Source: JAZDGX01 sp964482205 (GTDB taxonomy: Bacteria; Eisenbacteria; RBG-16-71-46; CAIMUX01; WJJG01). From it: a DNA stretch of 64,000 nucleotides. Both the position numbers and the translations under genes were made by a program. Position 1 is the first letter of the stretch. Each line of letters begins with the position of its first letter. Location: positions 1 through 64,000 of the forward strand of contig CAYZWI010000008.1 in assembly GCA_964482205.1 (NCBI GenBank), read 5' to 3'. Under the pieces are notes generated by a model. It was not told the DNA's origin. It did no database searches and saw only the letters and a program-made list of their open reading frames with translations. Of the stretch, positions 1-9,684 are shown piece by piece.

Positions 1-71
1 CAGTAGATGCGGGCAGATACGATGTCGCAGCAGAGATTTCATGAATCATCCGGGCCAGGAGCGGGAAAGGA

Positions 72-92
72 GCTTTGCCGGCGAAGCAAAGC
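72..92. other. Small inverted repeat upstream of ligA
   Basis: Arms GCTTTGC (72-78) and GCAAAGC (86-92) form a 7-bp hairpin with a 7-nt loop in the 186-bp leader before ligA. No T-run follows it on the plus strand. It may be the end of an upstream transcription unit or a leader structure. Nothing else in 1-186 looks coding. Confidence 0.35.
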
Positions 93-186
93 CGATTAGC
101 CTCTCGGCCGGCGGATGCGGACGCCGGTCGCGTGCCGTCCGAGGCACGCGCTTCGATCCGGCGGCGCGGAAAGTCGAGGAGGAGAA

Positions 187-2292
187 GTGACCGACCGGGC
201 GCGCGCAGCCGACGCGATCACGCGACTGCGAAAAACGATCGACGAGCACAACCGGCGCTACTATGTCGAAAACGCCCCCGCCATCAGCGATCGCGAGTTC
301 GACGCCCTCATGGAAGAGCTCGCTCGCCTGGAGCGTGAATTCCCCGAGCTCGACGATCCCGACAGCCCCACGCATCGGGTGGGCGGAGAGCCGCTCGCCG
401 CTTTTCGCACCGTCGCTCATGCCGTCTCCATGCTCAGCCTGCAGAATACCTACTCGGAAGATGAGGTTCGAGACTTCGACCGGCGCACCCGGAACGCGCT
501 CGGAATCGAAGGCGACATCGCCTATGTCGTGGAGCTGAAGATCGACGGGGTCGCGATCGCGCTCCATTATCGGGACGGCCGCTTTGTACTCGGGCTCACT
601 CGCGGAGACGGCTTCTCCGGAGACGACGTCACCGCGAACCTGCGCACCATTCGCGGCCTGCCGCTGCAGTTGCGCGACGGTGCCGGCGCAGCCGTTGCGC
701 CTGCGCCTTCATCCACGCCTTCACCTGCGCCTGCGCCTCTGTCTCCGCCTCCCCTGCTCGAAGTCCGCGGCGAGGTTTTTTTGCCGCGCCCGGCGTTCGA
801 CGCCATCAACGCGGCGCGCAAGGAAGCCGATCAGGAGTCCTTCCGCAATCCGCGCAACGCCGCCGCCGGGACCTTGAAGCTGCTCGATCCACGGCAAGTC
901 GCCGGCCGTCGTCTCGCGCTCTATCTCTACCAATGGGTCGGCGCGCGCGATCACGGCGTCTCGACCCACGACGAGGCGCTCGACCGGCTCGCCTCGTGGG
1001 GATTGCCGGTGAATCCGCACCGGCGCGTGGCGCGGGGAATCGACGAGGCGCTCTCGATCTTTCGTGAATGGCAGACGCGCCGCCGGGAGCTCGACTACGA
1101 CATCGACGGCATGGTCCTGAAAGTGGCCGACCTGGCCGCCCAGGAACGACTGGGAACGACCAGCAAGTCTCCCCGCTGGGGCATCGCCTTCAAGTTCGAG
1201 ACCGCCCAGGCGCGCACGCGGGTCGTTCGCATCGACTGGCAGGTCGGGCGGACGGGCGCCGTCACGCCGGTCGCCAAGCTCGAGCCGGTCACGCTGCTCG
1301 GCACCGTGATCCAAAGCGCGACCCTTCACAACGCCGACGAAATCGAGCGCCTGGGTCTGCGCCCGGGCGACCTTGTCACGATTGAAAAGGGCGGCGAAGT
1401 GATTCCGAAGGTGACGGCGGTGCACACCGAGGCGCGCACGGGCGCCGAGGAGCCCGTCGCGCTACCCGACCGCTGCCCCGTGTGCCGGGAAACGCTGGAA
1501 CGCGAACCGGGCGAAGTGGCCATCCGCTGCACGAATGAATTCTGCCCCGCGCAGCGCAAGCGCCGCATCCTGCACTTCGGTTCCCGCGGCGCGCTCGACA
1601 TCCAAGGCCTCGGCGAGGCGCTGGTCGATCAGCTGGTCGATCGGGGAATGATCCAGGAGCCGGCCGATCTCTACCAATTGAGCGCCGGCGAACTCGCCTC
1701 GCTCGAACGCATGGGGGCGAAGTCTGCAGCCACGCTGCTGGCGCAACTGGAGGCCTCGAAGACGAGGCCGTTGGAGCGCCTCGTCTTCGCCCTCGGCATT
1801 CGCCATGTGGGCGCGCAAGCCGCCCGCATCCTCGCCCGCTCGTACCGCTCGCTCGAAGCCGTCTCGCGCGCGAATCGAGAGGAACTGGCCGCCCTCGAAG
1901 GCATCGGCCCGGTGATCGGCGAATCGGTGGAGCGCTTCTTCCGCCGCCCGGAGACCTCGCGCCTCCTCGAACGGCTGCAGGCCGCCGGTTTCGCGCCCGA
2001 AGCCCCCCTCCCGTCGCCCGCCTCCGCGCAAGCGCGTTCGCTCGCGGGACTCACCTTCGTCCTCACGGGAACGTTGTCACGCTGGAGCCGCGAGCAGGCG
2101 AAGGACGCCATCGAAGCGCAGGGCGGGCGGGTCGCTTCGTCGGTGAGCGCCAAGACGAGCTTCGTGGTGGCGGGCGCCGACCCGGGAACCAAGCTCGCGA
2201 AAGCCCGCGCCTTGGGCGTGCGGGTGCTCGAAGAGGAGGCGTTCGGCCGCCTGCTCGCCGACGGCCCAGCGAGCGTGAAGCAGGATCCATGA
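187..2292 (+). CDS. ligA: NAD+-dependent DNA ligase LigA
   Basis: This enzyme seals nicks in duplex DNA using NAD+ in replication and repair. I place the start at GTG 187, directly after a strong AGGAGGAG site, rather than at an in-frame ATG 24 codons upstream that has no such site; the product is 701 residues, close to the bacterial norm. The catalytic lysine is in the KIDG motif (about K118). An OB fold follows, then a four-cysteine zinc finger (C-x2-C ... C-x4-C, about 430-453), helix-hairpin-helix repeats and a C-terminal BRCT domain (about 625-701). Odd point: the adenylation domain carries a Pro/Ala/Ser-rich insertion of about 25 residues (roughly 166-190), just before the LEVRGEV motif. 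The gene stands alone and ends in a strong intrinsic terminator. Confidence 0.97.
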   Translation: MTDRARAADAITRLRKTIDEHNRRYYVENAPAISDREFDALMEELARLEREFPELDDPDSPTHRVGGEPLAAFRTVAHAVSMLSLQNTYSEDEVRDFDRRTRNALGIEGDIAYVVELKIDGVAIALHYRDGRFVLGLTRGDGFSGDDVTANLRTIRGLPLQLRDGAGAAVAPAPSSTPSPAPAPLSPPPLLEVRGEVFLPRPAFDAINAARKEADQESFRNPRNAAAGTLKLLDPRQVAGRRLALYLYQWVGARDHGVSTHDEALDRLASWGLPVNPHRRVARGIDEALSIFREWQTRRRELDYDIDGMVLKVADLAAQERLGTTSKSPRWGIAFKFETAQARTRVVRIDWQVGRTGAVTPVAKLEPVTLLGTVIQSATLHNADEIERLGLRPGDLVTIEKGGEVIPKVTAVHTEARTGAEEPVALPDRCPVCRETLEREPGEVAIRCTNEFCPAQRKRRILHFGSRGALDIQGLGEALVDQLVDRGMIQEPADLYQLSAGELASLERMGAKSAATLLAQLEASKTRPLERLVFALGIRHVGAQAARILARSYRSLEAVSRANREELAALEGIGPVIGESVERFFRRPETSRLLERLQAAGFAPEAPLPSPASAQARSLAGLTFVLTGTLSRWSREQAKDAIEAQGGRVASSVSAKTSFVVAGADPGTKLAKARALGVRVLEEEAFGRLLADGPASVKQDP

Positions 2293-2340
2293 GAGCCGGT
2301 CCGGCAGGCACGCGCCTGGCAGGACCGGCTCTCTTTTCCT
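2291..2340 (+). terminator. Intrinsic terminator of ligA
   Basis: Perfect 12-bp arms (2291-2302 and 2322-2333, GAGAGCCGGTCC and its complement) enclose a second, nearly perfect GGCAGGC/GCCTGGC stem and are followed by TTTTCC. The stem begins within the ligA stop codon. The oligo-T lies on the plus side only, so it should stop ligA transcription but not the convergent minus-strand operon ending at 2392. Confidence 0.8.
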
Positions 2341-2391
2341 GGCACGGGAATCGACTCGATTGCAGGCAGGCAACGATCCCCGTGATCCGGA

Positions 2392-4092
2392 CTATTGAAT
2401 CGCCTTCGTGTCGATCTTGAGCGACAGCTCTTTCGAGTATTGATCGATCAATTGCTTGATCCGTTCATCCATCTTCTCGCCGGTCAGGTCGATGCGCACA
2501 TCTTCCTCGGCCGCCGCGAAGTCCAGCTGGTACGGCTCTTCGCGGGCGAACATCTTCAGGATCAGCCAGTCGCCATTGGCCACCTGGATCGGATCGGCGA
2601 CGAAAGGCTTGCCATCGGGAGGCATGTGGAGCTTGAGCGCCTCCGCCGTCACATCCGGGTAGACTCCCGTGTCTGTCGGTCCCAGCATCGGCTCGTGTTT
2701 GATCGAGGGATCCCGACGAATCATTTCGGCTCCCACTTCCTCCCAGCGCGCGCCGCGCTGCAGCCGCTCGCTCGTCTGGCGAGCCAGTTCCTGGAAGCGG
2801 CTCGGAAACCAGATGAAGCCGTAGGTGGCGAGATCCTTCGACCAGTACTTGTCCTGGTGCTGCTCCCAGTAGCGTTCGACTTCCTCGCGCGTCAGGCCGT
2901 AGTCGTACATCTGCACGTTTTCCTGGAAGAAGGCGTCGAGCAGAAGCTCCTGGCGCTTGCGCTGCTTCTCTACCTCGAAGTCGTCGCCGGCCAGCACTCC
3001 GGACGCCTGGGCCTCCTGTCGCAAGGCCCACTGCTCCATGCGCCGGAGGATGCGCCGCCTGATCGTCGCGTCATCTCCCTGGCCGGGCCAGTAGAAGAGG
3101 TTCGCCGTGTTCAGAGAATTGACGTAGTCGTTCAATGTCCAGGCGCCCCCATTCCACTGGATGAGCGGCCGAGCCCGTTCCTCCGGCGTGAACAGATGAA
3201 CGGGGCCGCGCAGGAGCCCGAGGTCCACGGAGAATCTTTGAGGGTTTCCGCCGGTCAAGGAGTCCCAGTAGGGCGCGAAGCGTTCGCGCACGAGGCTCAC
3301 ATTCTCCTCCGCCAAGCGGAAGCCGTACTTCTTGTCAATCTCGAGTTCCTTGCGCGTCTTCACCGCGTCGTAGAAACGCTGCGCGGCGATTTCGGCCGTC
3401 GTCTGGTCCATCGCGGGGGCCCGATCGCGCTCGCCTTCGTAGCGCATGATGAACCATCCGTAGCGCATGCTCGAACTGGGCTCGGACACTTCTCCCTGCT
3501 CGTTCATCGAGAAGAGCACGTCGCCGTATTCGACCGGCATCTCCGCCCGGTCGGCCCAGATATCCTCGAATACCGAGACGCGCTTGGTGTCGGCCTCGAA
3601 CTTCCGTCCCACCGCGACCAGATCCTCGCCCGCCCGCACGCGCGCAAAGATGGCGCGGATGAGATCTTCATCATGACTGGTGACATTCGTGAACTGGCGC
3701 TGCACGTGGGTCAGCTTCTTCATCGAATCCTGTCGGGCGCTGGAGAATTCGGCGGCCTCGTTGATCTTCGCCCAGTACCGTTCGACCTCGCGTCCTTCCA
3801 GCCAGCGCTCGAAGAGCTGGGCCTCGCGAGCGGGTAACTGGTCGCCGTACTTATCGCGCACGACCTTCACGAGCACTTCCTTCTGGGCTACGGTCTCGAT
3901 GAACTTCAGGCGTTCCTCGGGGCTCGCCGAGGCCCACGGGAGATCCGGCTTCAAGCGGTCGTATTCGGAGACGATTTCCGAGAGCCGCACGGTCCGGTCT
4001 TTGAGCGTGATCACCTGCGGATCCCGGTTGCCTCCACAACCGCTCATGAACACCACGGCCAGCGCCAAGACGACGAGAATCAGCTTCCTCAT
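2392..4092 (-). CDS. SurA/PrsA-like peptidyl-prolyl isomerase lipoprotein
   Basis: Likely a periplasmic foldase or chaperone for exported proteins (566 residues). The N-terminus is a short basic signal with a hydrophobic core and a lipobox-like MSGC ending near residue 19, so it is probably lipid-anchored. A parvulin-like region spans about 130-235 (pattern GEDLVAVGRKF ... DVLFSMNEQGEVSEP ... YGWFIMRYEG). A second, more degenerate parvulin-like segment lies near the C-terminus, among long charged helices. The start is ATG preceded by GGGGGAG. It is the last gene of the minus-strand envelope block, 83 nt after the Omp85 gene, which suits a chaperone for barrels. Isomerase activity is inferred from the fold pattern only. 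Confidence 0.8.
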   Translation of the reverse strand: MRKLILVVLALAVVFMSGCGGNRDPQVITLKDRTVRLSEIVSEYDRLKPDLPWASASPEERLKFIETVAQKEVLVKVVRDKYGDQLPAREAQLFERWLEGREVERYWAKINEAAEFSSARQDSMKKLTHVQRQFTNVTSHDEDLIRAIFARVRAGEDLVAVGRKFEADTKRVSVFEDIWADRAEMPVEYGDVLFSMNEQGEVSEPSSSMRYGWFIMRYEGERDRAPAMDQTTAEIAAQRFYDAVKTRKELEIDKKYGFRLAEENVSLVRERFAPYWDSLTGGNPQRFSVDLGLLRGPVHLFTPEERARPLIQWNGGAWTLNDYVNSLNTANLFYWPGQGDDATIRRRILRRMEQWALRQEAQASGVLAGDDFEVEKQRKRQELLLDAFFQENVQMYDYGLTREEVERYWEQHQDKYWSKDLATYGFIWFPSRFQELARQTSERLQRGARWEEVGAEMIRRDPSIKHEPMLGPTDTGVYPDVTAEALKLHMPPDGKPFVADPIQVANGDWLILKMFAREEPYQLDFAAAEEDVRIDLTGEKMDERIKQLIDQYSKELSLKIDTKAIQ

Positions 4093-4175
4093 GGACTCCC
4101 CCTTCTCTCATCCCCGAGCGGCGGTCCGGCCGACGCCTTCCAGCCAACGGCCGTTCGCGCCCCTGCGCTTGTCGA

Positions 4176-6062
4176 TCAGAAGCTCCCTACTACAGCAAAA
4201 TGAATGCGCCCGCGCCATATCGATTCTCCCCCGGGGACGGCGTACTCGAGTTTCACCCGGCCTGCCCTGCCGGGCACTTCGACGCCGATCCCGGCCGCCC
4301 AGCGCCAGAGCTTCTTGCCCCGCGAGCCGTAGAGCACGCTCCGTTCCGGCTCCCATCTCTCCAGGCGCGCGACATCCCCAAGCAGAAACAGGCGCGACCC
4401 CCGGGCGTCGATTCGCGGACCGAATTCCATCCGCTGGATCGCGTAGCCGAAGGCCCGGTACTCGCCCTCCATGCTGCCCCTCAGACTGCCCGCTCCTCCG
4501 AGGACGAAGGCGTCGCTGAGCAGCAGCGAATCGGGACCCGAGATCAGCCCGGCCTCCTGTTCGAGCGCCAGCCTCCAACGCCGGCCGAACCACTCGCCCG
4601 CCGTCACCCGCGCGCTTCTCAGCGAGGGGCCCTTCCCGTCGCTTTGCAGCGCTTCGGCGCGGATGCGCCAGCCGGTGTCGGTCGCGTCGCGCGAGCGGCC
4701 GAGGTAGGACACCCGGAACCGGGTGTCGGCGCGATCGAGATTCCCGCTGAACGGCTCCCCCAGAACGACGCGCGTCTGGCCCCAGCCGACGCCGATTTCC
4801 CACAGCGTGGCCGGACTCCACAAAAGGTCCGCGCTCCAAGAAGTTTCGGCATAGAGCGTGTCCTCCTGAGCATGTCGCAGGGTTGCATCCGCCCCGAAGG
4901 GAAGCCGCCAAAGGTACGGTTCGTGCCAGGAGAGCTGGAAAGTGCTGCGGTCCTCGCCCCAGCTCTGCCAGTACACACGGGCGGCGCGCCCGGTGCCCAG
5001 GAGATTGCCGAGCCCCAGATCGAGATAGCCGGTCAGCCGGCCTTGATCGCCCGGCCCCCCGCGGTCCGCGTAGGCGAGCAGGCCCGCCACCGAACTGGCG
5101 GGCCTTTCGCGCACGCGAAAGAGGACGGCGGCGTCGACCGAGTCGGCGTCCATTCCCAGGGATGAATCCTCCAGCACGAGGAAAGGCCCCTCCACGGATT
5201 CGAAGAGGCCCGTGCCCCACAGTCTGTCGCGCGCCGCCTGCCAGCGGGCCCCGGCATACGCTTCGTGGCCTTGCCATCCCGCCGCGCGCCGGAGAAACGA
5301 CGGCCGGGTCACGCGGGCTCCTTCGAATTCGAGGCTCGAGACGCGCACCCACGGGCCCTTTCGAAGCACCGCATCGAATTCGAGATCGTTTCCCGCGCGG
5401 AAGTCCGAGAACTCGATGCTCGCGAGAGGAAAGCCCTCTTCCTCGCAGCGCACGAGCCTGGCGGCGATCATCGCTTCGATTTCGGTTGCGGCTTCGGCCG
5501 CGATCCAGAGAGGCGCGCCGCCGTCTTCGAGAGACCTGCGATCGAGCGCCTGCCCCCGGTCCACGCTCCCAGCGCGTTCGTCCGCGGGTTCCGCGTCTTC
5601 AGCTTCCATCCACCGGCAGGACGCGCTCGTCACGCGCGGGCCGCAGGCGACGGTCCATCGACCGTCGGCACTCCGGCAAACGCGGGCGTTCATGTATCCC
5701 GCCCTCGTCAGGAATGCGACCACCGAATCTCCGGCGGCCTCCGGGCGCTTTTCCCCAATCGTCTTCGTGATCCAGGTTCGGGTCGCCGCATCCGTCGAAT
5801 CTGCGAATCCGATGACAGGGGGAGCCGGGATGCCCGCTTCCGGGCGGCCTTCGAAGCGTTCGCCCATGGCGTCTGGACCGCTGCGGGCGCCGTCGCCCGC
5901 GACCGGTGCGCGGCCTTCTCCGGCGGCATGTGCGAGCGCGGCCTGCGGCCGCTGCGATGCGCTGCGAGGCGTGCACCCCATCGTCTCACCGGCGAGAATG
6001 AGGCCGGCGATCGAGAGCGCGATCCACGGCCCCATCCAGAGCCGCCCCGAGAGCGAAGGCAT
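4176..6062 (-). CDS. Omp85/BamA-family outer-membrane barrel protein
   Basis: An outer-membrane protein of about 628 residues. It has an N-terminal signal (WIALSIAGLILAG), a POTRA-like middle (residues about 180-260, EFEGARVTRPSFLRRAAGW) and a C-terminal half of alternating strands typical of the Omp85 surface-antigen domain, including GGAGSLRG and a final Phe. The open frame reaches 6155, but ATG 6062 puts the signal sequence at the N-terminus and avoids overlap with the upstream gene. A Cys follows the signal core (TMGC), a poor but possible lipobox. It resembles TamA/PorU-type assembly or transport barrels more than a full BamA with five POTRA domains, because the N-terminal region is short. 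It lies between a large surface protein and a SurA-like chaperone. Confidence 0.8.
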   Translation of the reverse strand: MPSLSGRLWMGPWIALSIAGLILAGETMGCTPRSASQRPQAALAHAAGEGRAPVAGDGARSGPDAMGERFEGRPEAGIPAPPVIGFADSTDAATRTWITKTIGEKRPEAAGDSVVAFLTRAGYMNARVCRSADGRWTVACGPRVTSASCRWMEAEDAEPADERAGSVDRGQALDRRSLEDGGAPLWIAAEAATEIEAMIAARLVRCEEEGFPLASIEFSDFRAGNDLEFDAVLRKGPWVRVSSLEFEGARVTRPSFLRRAAGWQGHEAYAGARWQAARDRLWGTGLFESVEGPFLVLEDSSLGMDADSVDAAVLFRVRERPASSVAGLLAYADRGGPGDQGRLTGYLDLGLGNLLGTGRAARVYWQSWGEDRSTFQLSWHEPYLWRLPFGADATLRHAQEDTLYAETSWSADLLWSPATLWEIGVGWGQTRVVLGEPFSGNLDRADTRFRVSYLGRSRDATDTGWRIRAEALQSDGKGPSLRSARVTAGEWFGRRWRLALEQEAGLISGPDSLLLSDAFVLGGAGSLRGSMEGEYRAFGYAIQRMEFGPRIDARGSRLFLLGDVARLERWEPERSVLYGSRGKKLWRWAAGIGVEVPGRAGRVKLEYAVPGGESIWRGRIHFAVVGSF

Positions 6063-6111
6063 TCCCTTCGCCGCCCGGCGACGGCACGGGAAGCGCAACT
6101 CTTGCAGGCCG

Positions 6112-9100
6112 CTAGAAGTACGCACGCGCTTCCATCCTTCCCGTGACGACGGCATCCCTGTCGTCGTCGTGATCCACTCGGATCCAAAGAGTGCCGGTCA
6201 GTCCCGGCCTGGGACGAAACGATCCGGAGCCAGTGAGCCGCCATCCCGGCCGTTCGAGCAGGAACGGGGAATATCCGGTGATATCGTTGTCGGCCCAGCG
6301 GCGTTCCAGTCCCACTTCCAGACGGGAAGCCGGGAAAGGTTCCGCGACCACGCTCCACGCGGCGCGGTACAGGCGCCGCTCCTCATCGGCCGGCAGAAAA
6401 CGCTCGTCCTCGCCTTCTCCCCGCACCTTGACCGTGAGCGGCCGAAGGAGATTCCAGCTCGCCTCCGCGGCCAGCTTGCCTGCGTTGCGCCGGTCGAAGG
6501 AACGCGCGCCCGATTCCCAGAAGACGCCTTCTTCCTCACGCTCGAGGCCGTACTCCAGGCGGCCGCGAATTCCGCTGCGGACCGTCCACAGAAGCTCGCA
6601 AACCGCCTCGTCTCCCTCCCGTCTGCGAAGCGATCCAAGCGGAGTGCGCTCGCGTCCGCGGCGGGCCTCCAGCCGGAGGGTGGGAAAGGGAAGCCCCGAG
6701 CGGCCCTTCCAGGTGAGCTCCCCTCGCGTCAGGCGGTCGTGCTTGCGGCTCTCGTCTCCGCCCGCCAGGATTTCCGCGGGAGATTCGAGCAAGGTCCCCA
6801 ACCGCTCTCCACTCGACAATTCCACGCGACCGAACAGGGTCGTCTCGAAGCCGTTCAGGACTCCCTCTCCCGAGCCTGTCTCGCCGAAGGGGCGTCCGCT
6901 CAAGCGCACGACGCTTTCTATCCGCGTCTCCAAAGCCACCGAGTCGCCCGGCTCGTAGTGGAGCTCGTAGTCGCCTTCTCCCGTGTAGTGGCCCAGGCTG
7001 TCGTAGTGCCCGCCTTGGCCGCCGACATACTGCAGCCGCTCGATCCTCAGCCGGTTCTCCGAGGTCGTGATCCTGCCCCGCCACTCGCCCGACATCGACC
7101 CGGTCTCGCGATGCGAGAGCGACCAGTCGGCGAGGTCCGATCCGGTGTCGGCTTCTCCCGGGCGGCCGGTGTGCACCCGCTTCGCATACAACGCGTGGGC
7201 CAGGGTGGAGCCGGCCCGGTAATCGACTTCCGTCTGCAACAGGCGGCGATCTCCCGCATTCGCCCGGCGCCCATCTTGCCAGTCGGAGTCTCTGCGCAGT
7301 TCCGTCGTCACGGCCGCCTTGAGCCCCTTCAGCACTTGGGGGGTCTCCGCACGCAGGCCGTACAACGCGAACTCCTCGCCCGATTCCGCCCCGCCTGCGC
7401 CCCGCAGCAGGCGCTCCATCTCGAAGTTCGCGCCGATCGCCCAGGCGCCGCTCCACCCCAAGGCGCTCTTCCAGCGCCTCGCTTGCCCGGAAACGCCGTC
7501 CTCTTCCGTGCGGCTCTCCCACACATCCGCCTGAGCGTTCACGCGTCCGTCCCGCCGCGCGCTCGCGTGCAGGCGATCGCCCGCGAAGCGGTTGCCCGTC
7601 GACAGGTTCTCCCACTCGGCTCCCATCGTGAGCCGCGCTCCCGGCCGCACGGTCAACCCCAGGGCGCTCCGGCGGTCCTCTCCCGCGAGCAGGGAATCGG
7701 AGGATGCGTTCCACCTGCGCGCTTCAAACCCCGCGGCCAGAGGCTCGGGCGGCGAGAAGCGTTCCTCCACCTGCCGTCCTGCGAAGCGCAATTCGACTCG
7801 ATCCTCGCGGTCGCCCCACAGCCTTCCCAGCTTCCACGAACTCTGAATCGCCAGCGCGCCTCCCTGGTTGTCGCCATCCCCCGACCCGGAGAGGGTGTTG
7901 CGGTCGTGCTGGGAGAAGGCGCCTTCGGCGGAAAGCGAAAGGCCCGCCGCGAGAGGCCCGCCCGCCTTGAACGAGACGACATCGCGCAATTCCGGGCTGG
8001 AAATGCGCCGCCCCGGCACGAAGCGCCCCTTCTTGCGCCCCTGGTAGGCGTAGTAGATGTTGCCCAGCGGGGAAGTCCGTTGCTGGTAGTCGCCCTCTCC
8101 TTCTCCGACATCGGTGAACGAGACGCGATAGCGCGAGAGGTAGCGTCCCGGGTCGAGGTCCTCGGCGATGTAGAGGTAGAATTCCGCCGCCAGCGTGTCG
8201 GCTTCGACGAGCGCATAGTCGCCGAGGCTGTCCGGAGTCACTCCCCCGCCGATGGCGTCTGCATCGTCGCCCGCGAGCGCGAGGGCTTCCTTCTCTTCGG
8301 GGCTCAGTCCCAAGGCCGCCGATCTCTCGGGGTCGTCGCGCTCGCGCATCCACGAGATGGCCGCGCCCACGCCCGAATCCCCGCTCGTCGCCGAAAACGA
8401 GGCGTAGTCGCGATCGAACGCGCCTTCGCGCACTTGGAAATCGACGCGGATCTCGCTCACCGAGCTGATCGAGCGGCGCGGCATGAACCACAATTCGCCA
8501 GAGTCGTAGTCGATCGTGTAGTCGCTTTGCTCGCCGCGATCGAGCCGCTCGCCGCCCAGCCAGACCCGCTCGCTGCCCGCCACGATCACGGCATCTTCGC
8601 CGGGCAACCGCCCCGTGATGGCGAGGGCCGGGTCCTTCGCCAGCAGACGGTACGGCCCCTGCTTGTCCTCCTGCCCAAAGAATTCGAGGTGCATGTGACG
8701 GCCGAGCCCCCGTCCGAACGCCCCTCCCGCGCGCGGGCCCTCCTGCCGTCCGGCGCGCACGGTCATCCCCTCCATCTCCCGCTGGTGGCTGGTGAAGGCG
8801 AAGCCCTGCTGCTCGGTGCGCACATCACCCAGCCGCAAGGAGGCGACGGGTGCGTCGACTTCGATCAGCACCTGATCGAGATCGGCGAGCTCGGCCGAAG
8901 TGCCTTCGGGTTGCAGCGGGGTCGCCCGGTCGGTGAGCACCGCCCGCACCTGCACCTTCTCGGCCAGGCGGCCGCGCAGCGAAAGGTCCAGGCTCTGCTC
9001 GAGCTTTGCGTCGCGGCTGCTGCCGAACTCGACGCTGAAGGTCTTGCTGCCGCCCACTTCCAAAAGAGCCCCGGGAGGAAGCAGCCGCGAAGGCCGCTCG

Positions 9101-9684
9101 GGGGCGGCCGCGGTCGCGAGGGTCTCGGCGCGCGCGCTCGCGCTTCGCCCCCATTTGCCCGCGAGCGCCAGCGGAAGGTAACGATACTCGGCGACGAGCG
9201 GCGCCTCATCGGCAAGCGGGGGGGCGAGCCAGACGATCGCGCCCGCCACCGGCAGCACTTCGTAATCCACTCCCTGCGTGAAACAGCGCTCTTCCGCGCA
9301 CAGGCTGAGCGAAGCGGCCGAGACGAGGCGGTGCGGAAGCCGAAGGGTGTCCCCCAGCGCAGGTGAGGGAAGCACCGCGCGCCCGCAGCCGGCGCCGAAG
9401 CACTCCGCCCGGGCGCTCGCGGAATCGGCGCCCGTGGCAGGTTCGGGCACACCGCCGGCATCGCCGGGCACACCACTGGAACCACGCGCATCGCCGGGAT
9501 CGCCCGCACCGCCGGCACCGCGCGCATCGCCGGCAATGGCCACCGGGGCCAAGAAGAGCGCCGCCAGGAGGATCAACGCGAGGGCGCGCCGGCTCCTTGC
9601 GCCGGAAAGGCGCAGGTCTTTGCGGGACGCCCTCGCCGACCTCCCGCGTGCATGGCTCTCGAGCGAAAAGACAGGGAGCATCAT
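6112..9684 (-). CDS. Large outer-membrane/surface beta-rich protein
   Basis: A protein of about 1190 residues starting at ATG 9684, which overlaps the upstream TGA as ATGA. After a charged leader there is a signal peptide (ALILLAALFLAPVAIAG). The rest is rich in alternating beta strands and ends in a C-terminal Phe (ARAYF), as barrels do. A segment near residues 380-400 reads YTIDYDSGELWFMPRR; similar 'TIDY-x-SG-x-L-x-F' units occur, from memory, in large cell-surface proteins of FCB-group bacteria, including SprA-like ones. I do not recognise a named family with certainty. The context (Omp85 downstream, PorV and C25 genes upstream) suggests a surface or translocon role. It is translationally coupled to its upstream neighbour. 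Confidence 0.7.
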   Translation of the reverse strand: MMLPVFSLESHARGRSARASRKDLRLSGARSRRALALILLAALFLAPVAIAGDARGAGGAGDPGDARGSSGVPGDAGGVPEPATGADSASARAECFGAGCGRAVLPSPALGDTLRLPHRLVSAASLSLCAEERCFTQGVDYEVLPVAGAIVWLAPPLADEAPLVAEYRYLPLALAGKWGRSASARAETLATAAAPERPSRLLPPGALLEVGGSKTFSVEFGSSRDAKLEQSLDLSLRGRLAEKVQVRAVLTDRATPLQPEGTSAELADLDQVLIEVDAPVASLRLGDVRTEQQGFAFTSHQREMEGMTVRAGRQEGPRAGGAFGRGLGRHMHLEFFGQEDKQGPYRLLAKDPALAITGRLPGEDAVIVAGSERVWLGGERLDRGEQSDYTIDYDSGELWFMPRRSISSVSEIRVDFQVREGAFDRDYASFSATSGDSGVGAAISWMRERDDPERSAALGLSPEEKEALALAGDDADAIGGGVTPDSLGDYALVEADTLAAEFYLYIAEDLDPGRYLSRYRVSFTDVGEGEGDYQQRTSPLGNIYYAYQGRKKGRFVPGRRISSPELRDVVSFKAGGPLAAGLSLSAEGAFSQHDRNTLSGSGDGDNQGGALAIQSSWKLGRLWGDREDRVELRFAGRQVEERFSPPEPLAAGFEARRWNASSDSLLAGEDRRSALGLTVRPGARLTMGAEWENLSTGNRFAGDRLHASARRDGRVNAQADVWESRTEEDGVSGQARRWKSALGWSGAWAIGANFEMERLLRGAGGAESGEEFALYGLRAETPQVLKGLKAAVTTELRRDSDWQDGRRANAGDRRLLQTEVDYRAGSTLAHALYAKRVHTGRPGEADTGSDLADWSLSHRETGSMSGEWRGRITTSENRLRIERLQYVGGQGGHYDSLGHYTGEGDYELHYEPGDSVALETRIESVVRLSGRPFGETGSGEGVLNGFETTLFGRVELSSGERLGTLLESPAEILAGGDESRKHDRLTRGELTWKGRSGLPFPTLRLEARRGRERTPLGSLRRREGDEAVCELLWTVRSGIRGRLEYGLEREEEGVFWESGARSFDRRNAGKLAAEASWNLLRPLTVKVRGEGEDERFLPADEERRLYRAAWSVVAEPFPASRLEVGLERRWADNDITGYSPFLLERPGWRLTGSGSFRPRPGLTGTLWIRVDHDDDRDAVVTGRMEARAYF

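Noticed and set aside
5212..9366. A 1384-codon open frame on the plus strand
   Set aside because: It is antisense to the Omp85 and large surface-protein genes, has a biased Arg/Ala/Pro composition and no motif. GC-rich codon use keeps such shadow frames open.
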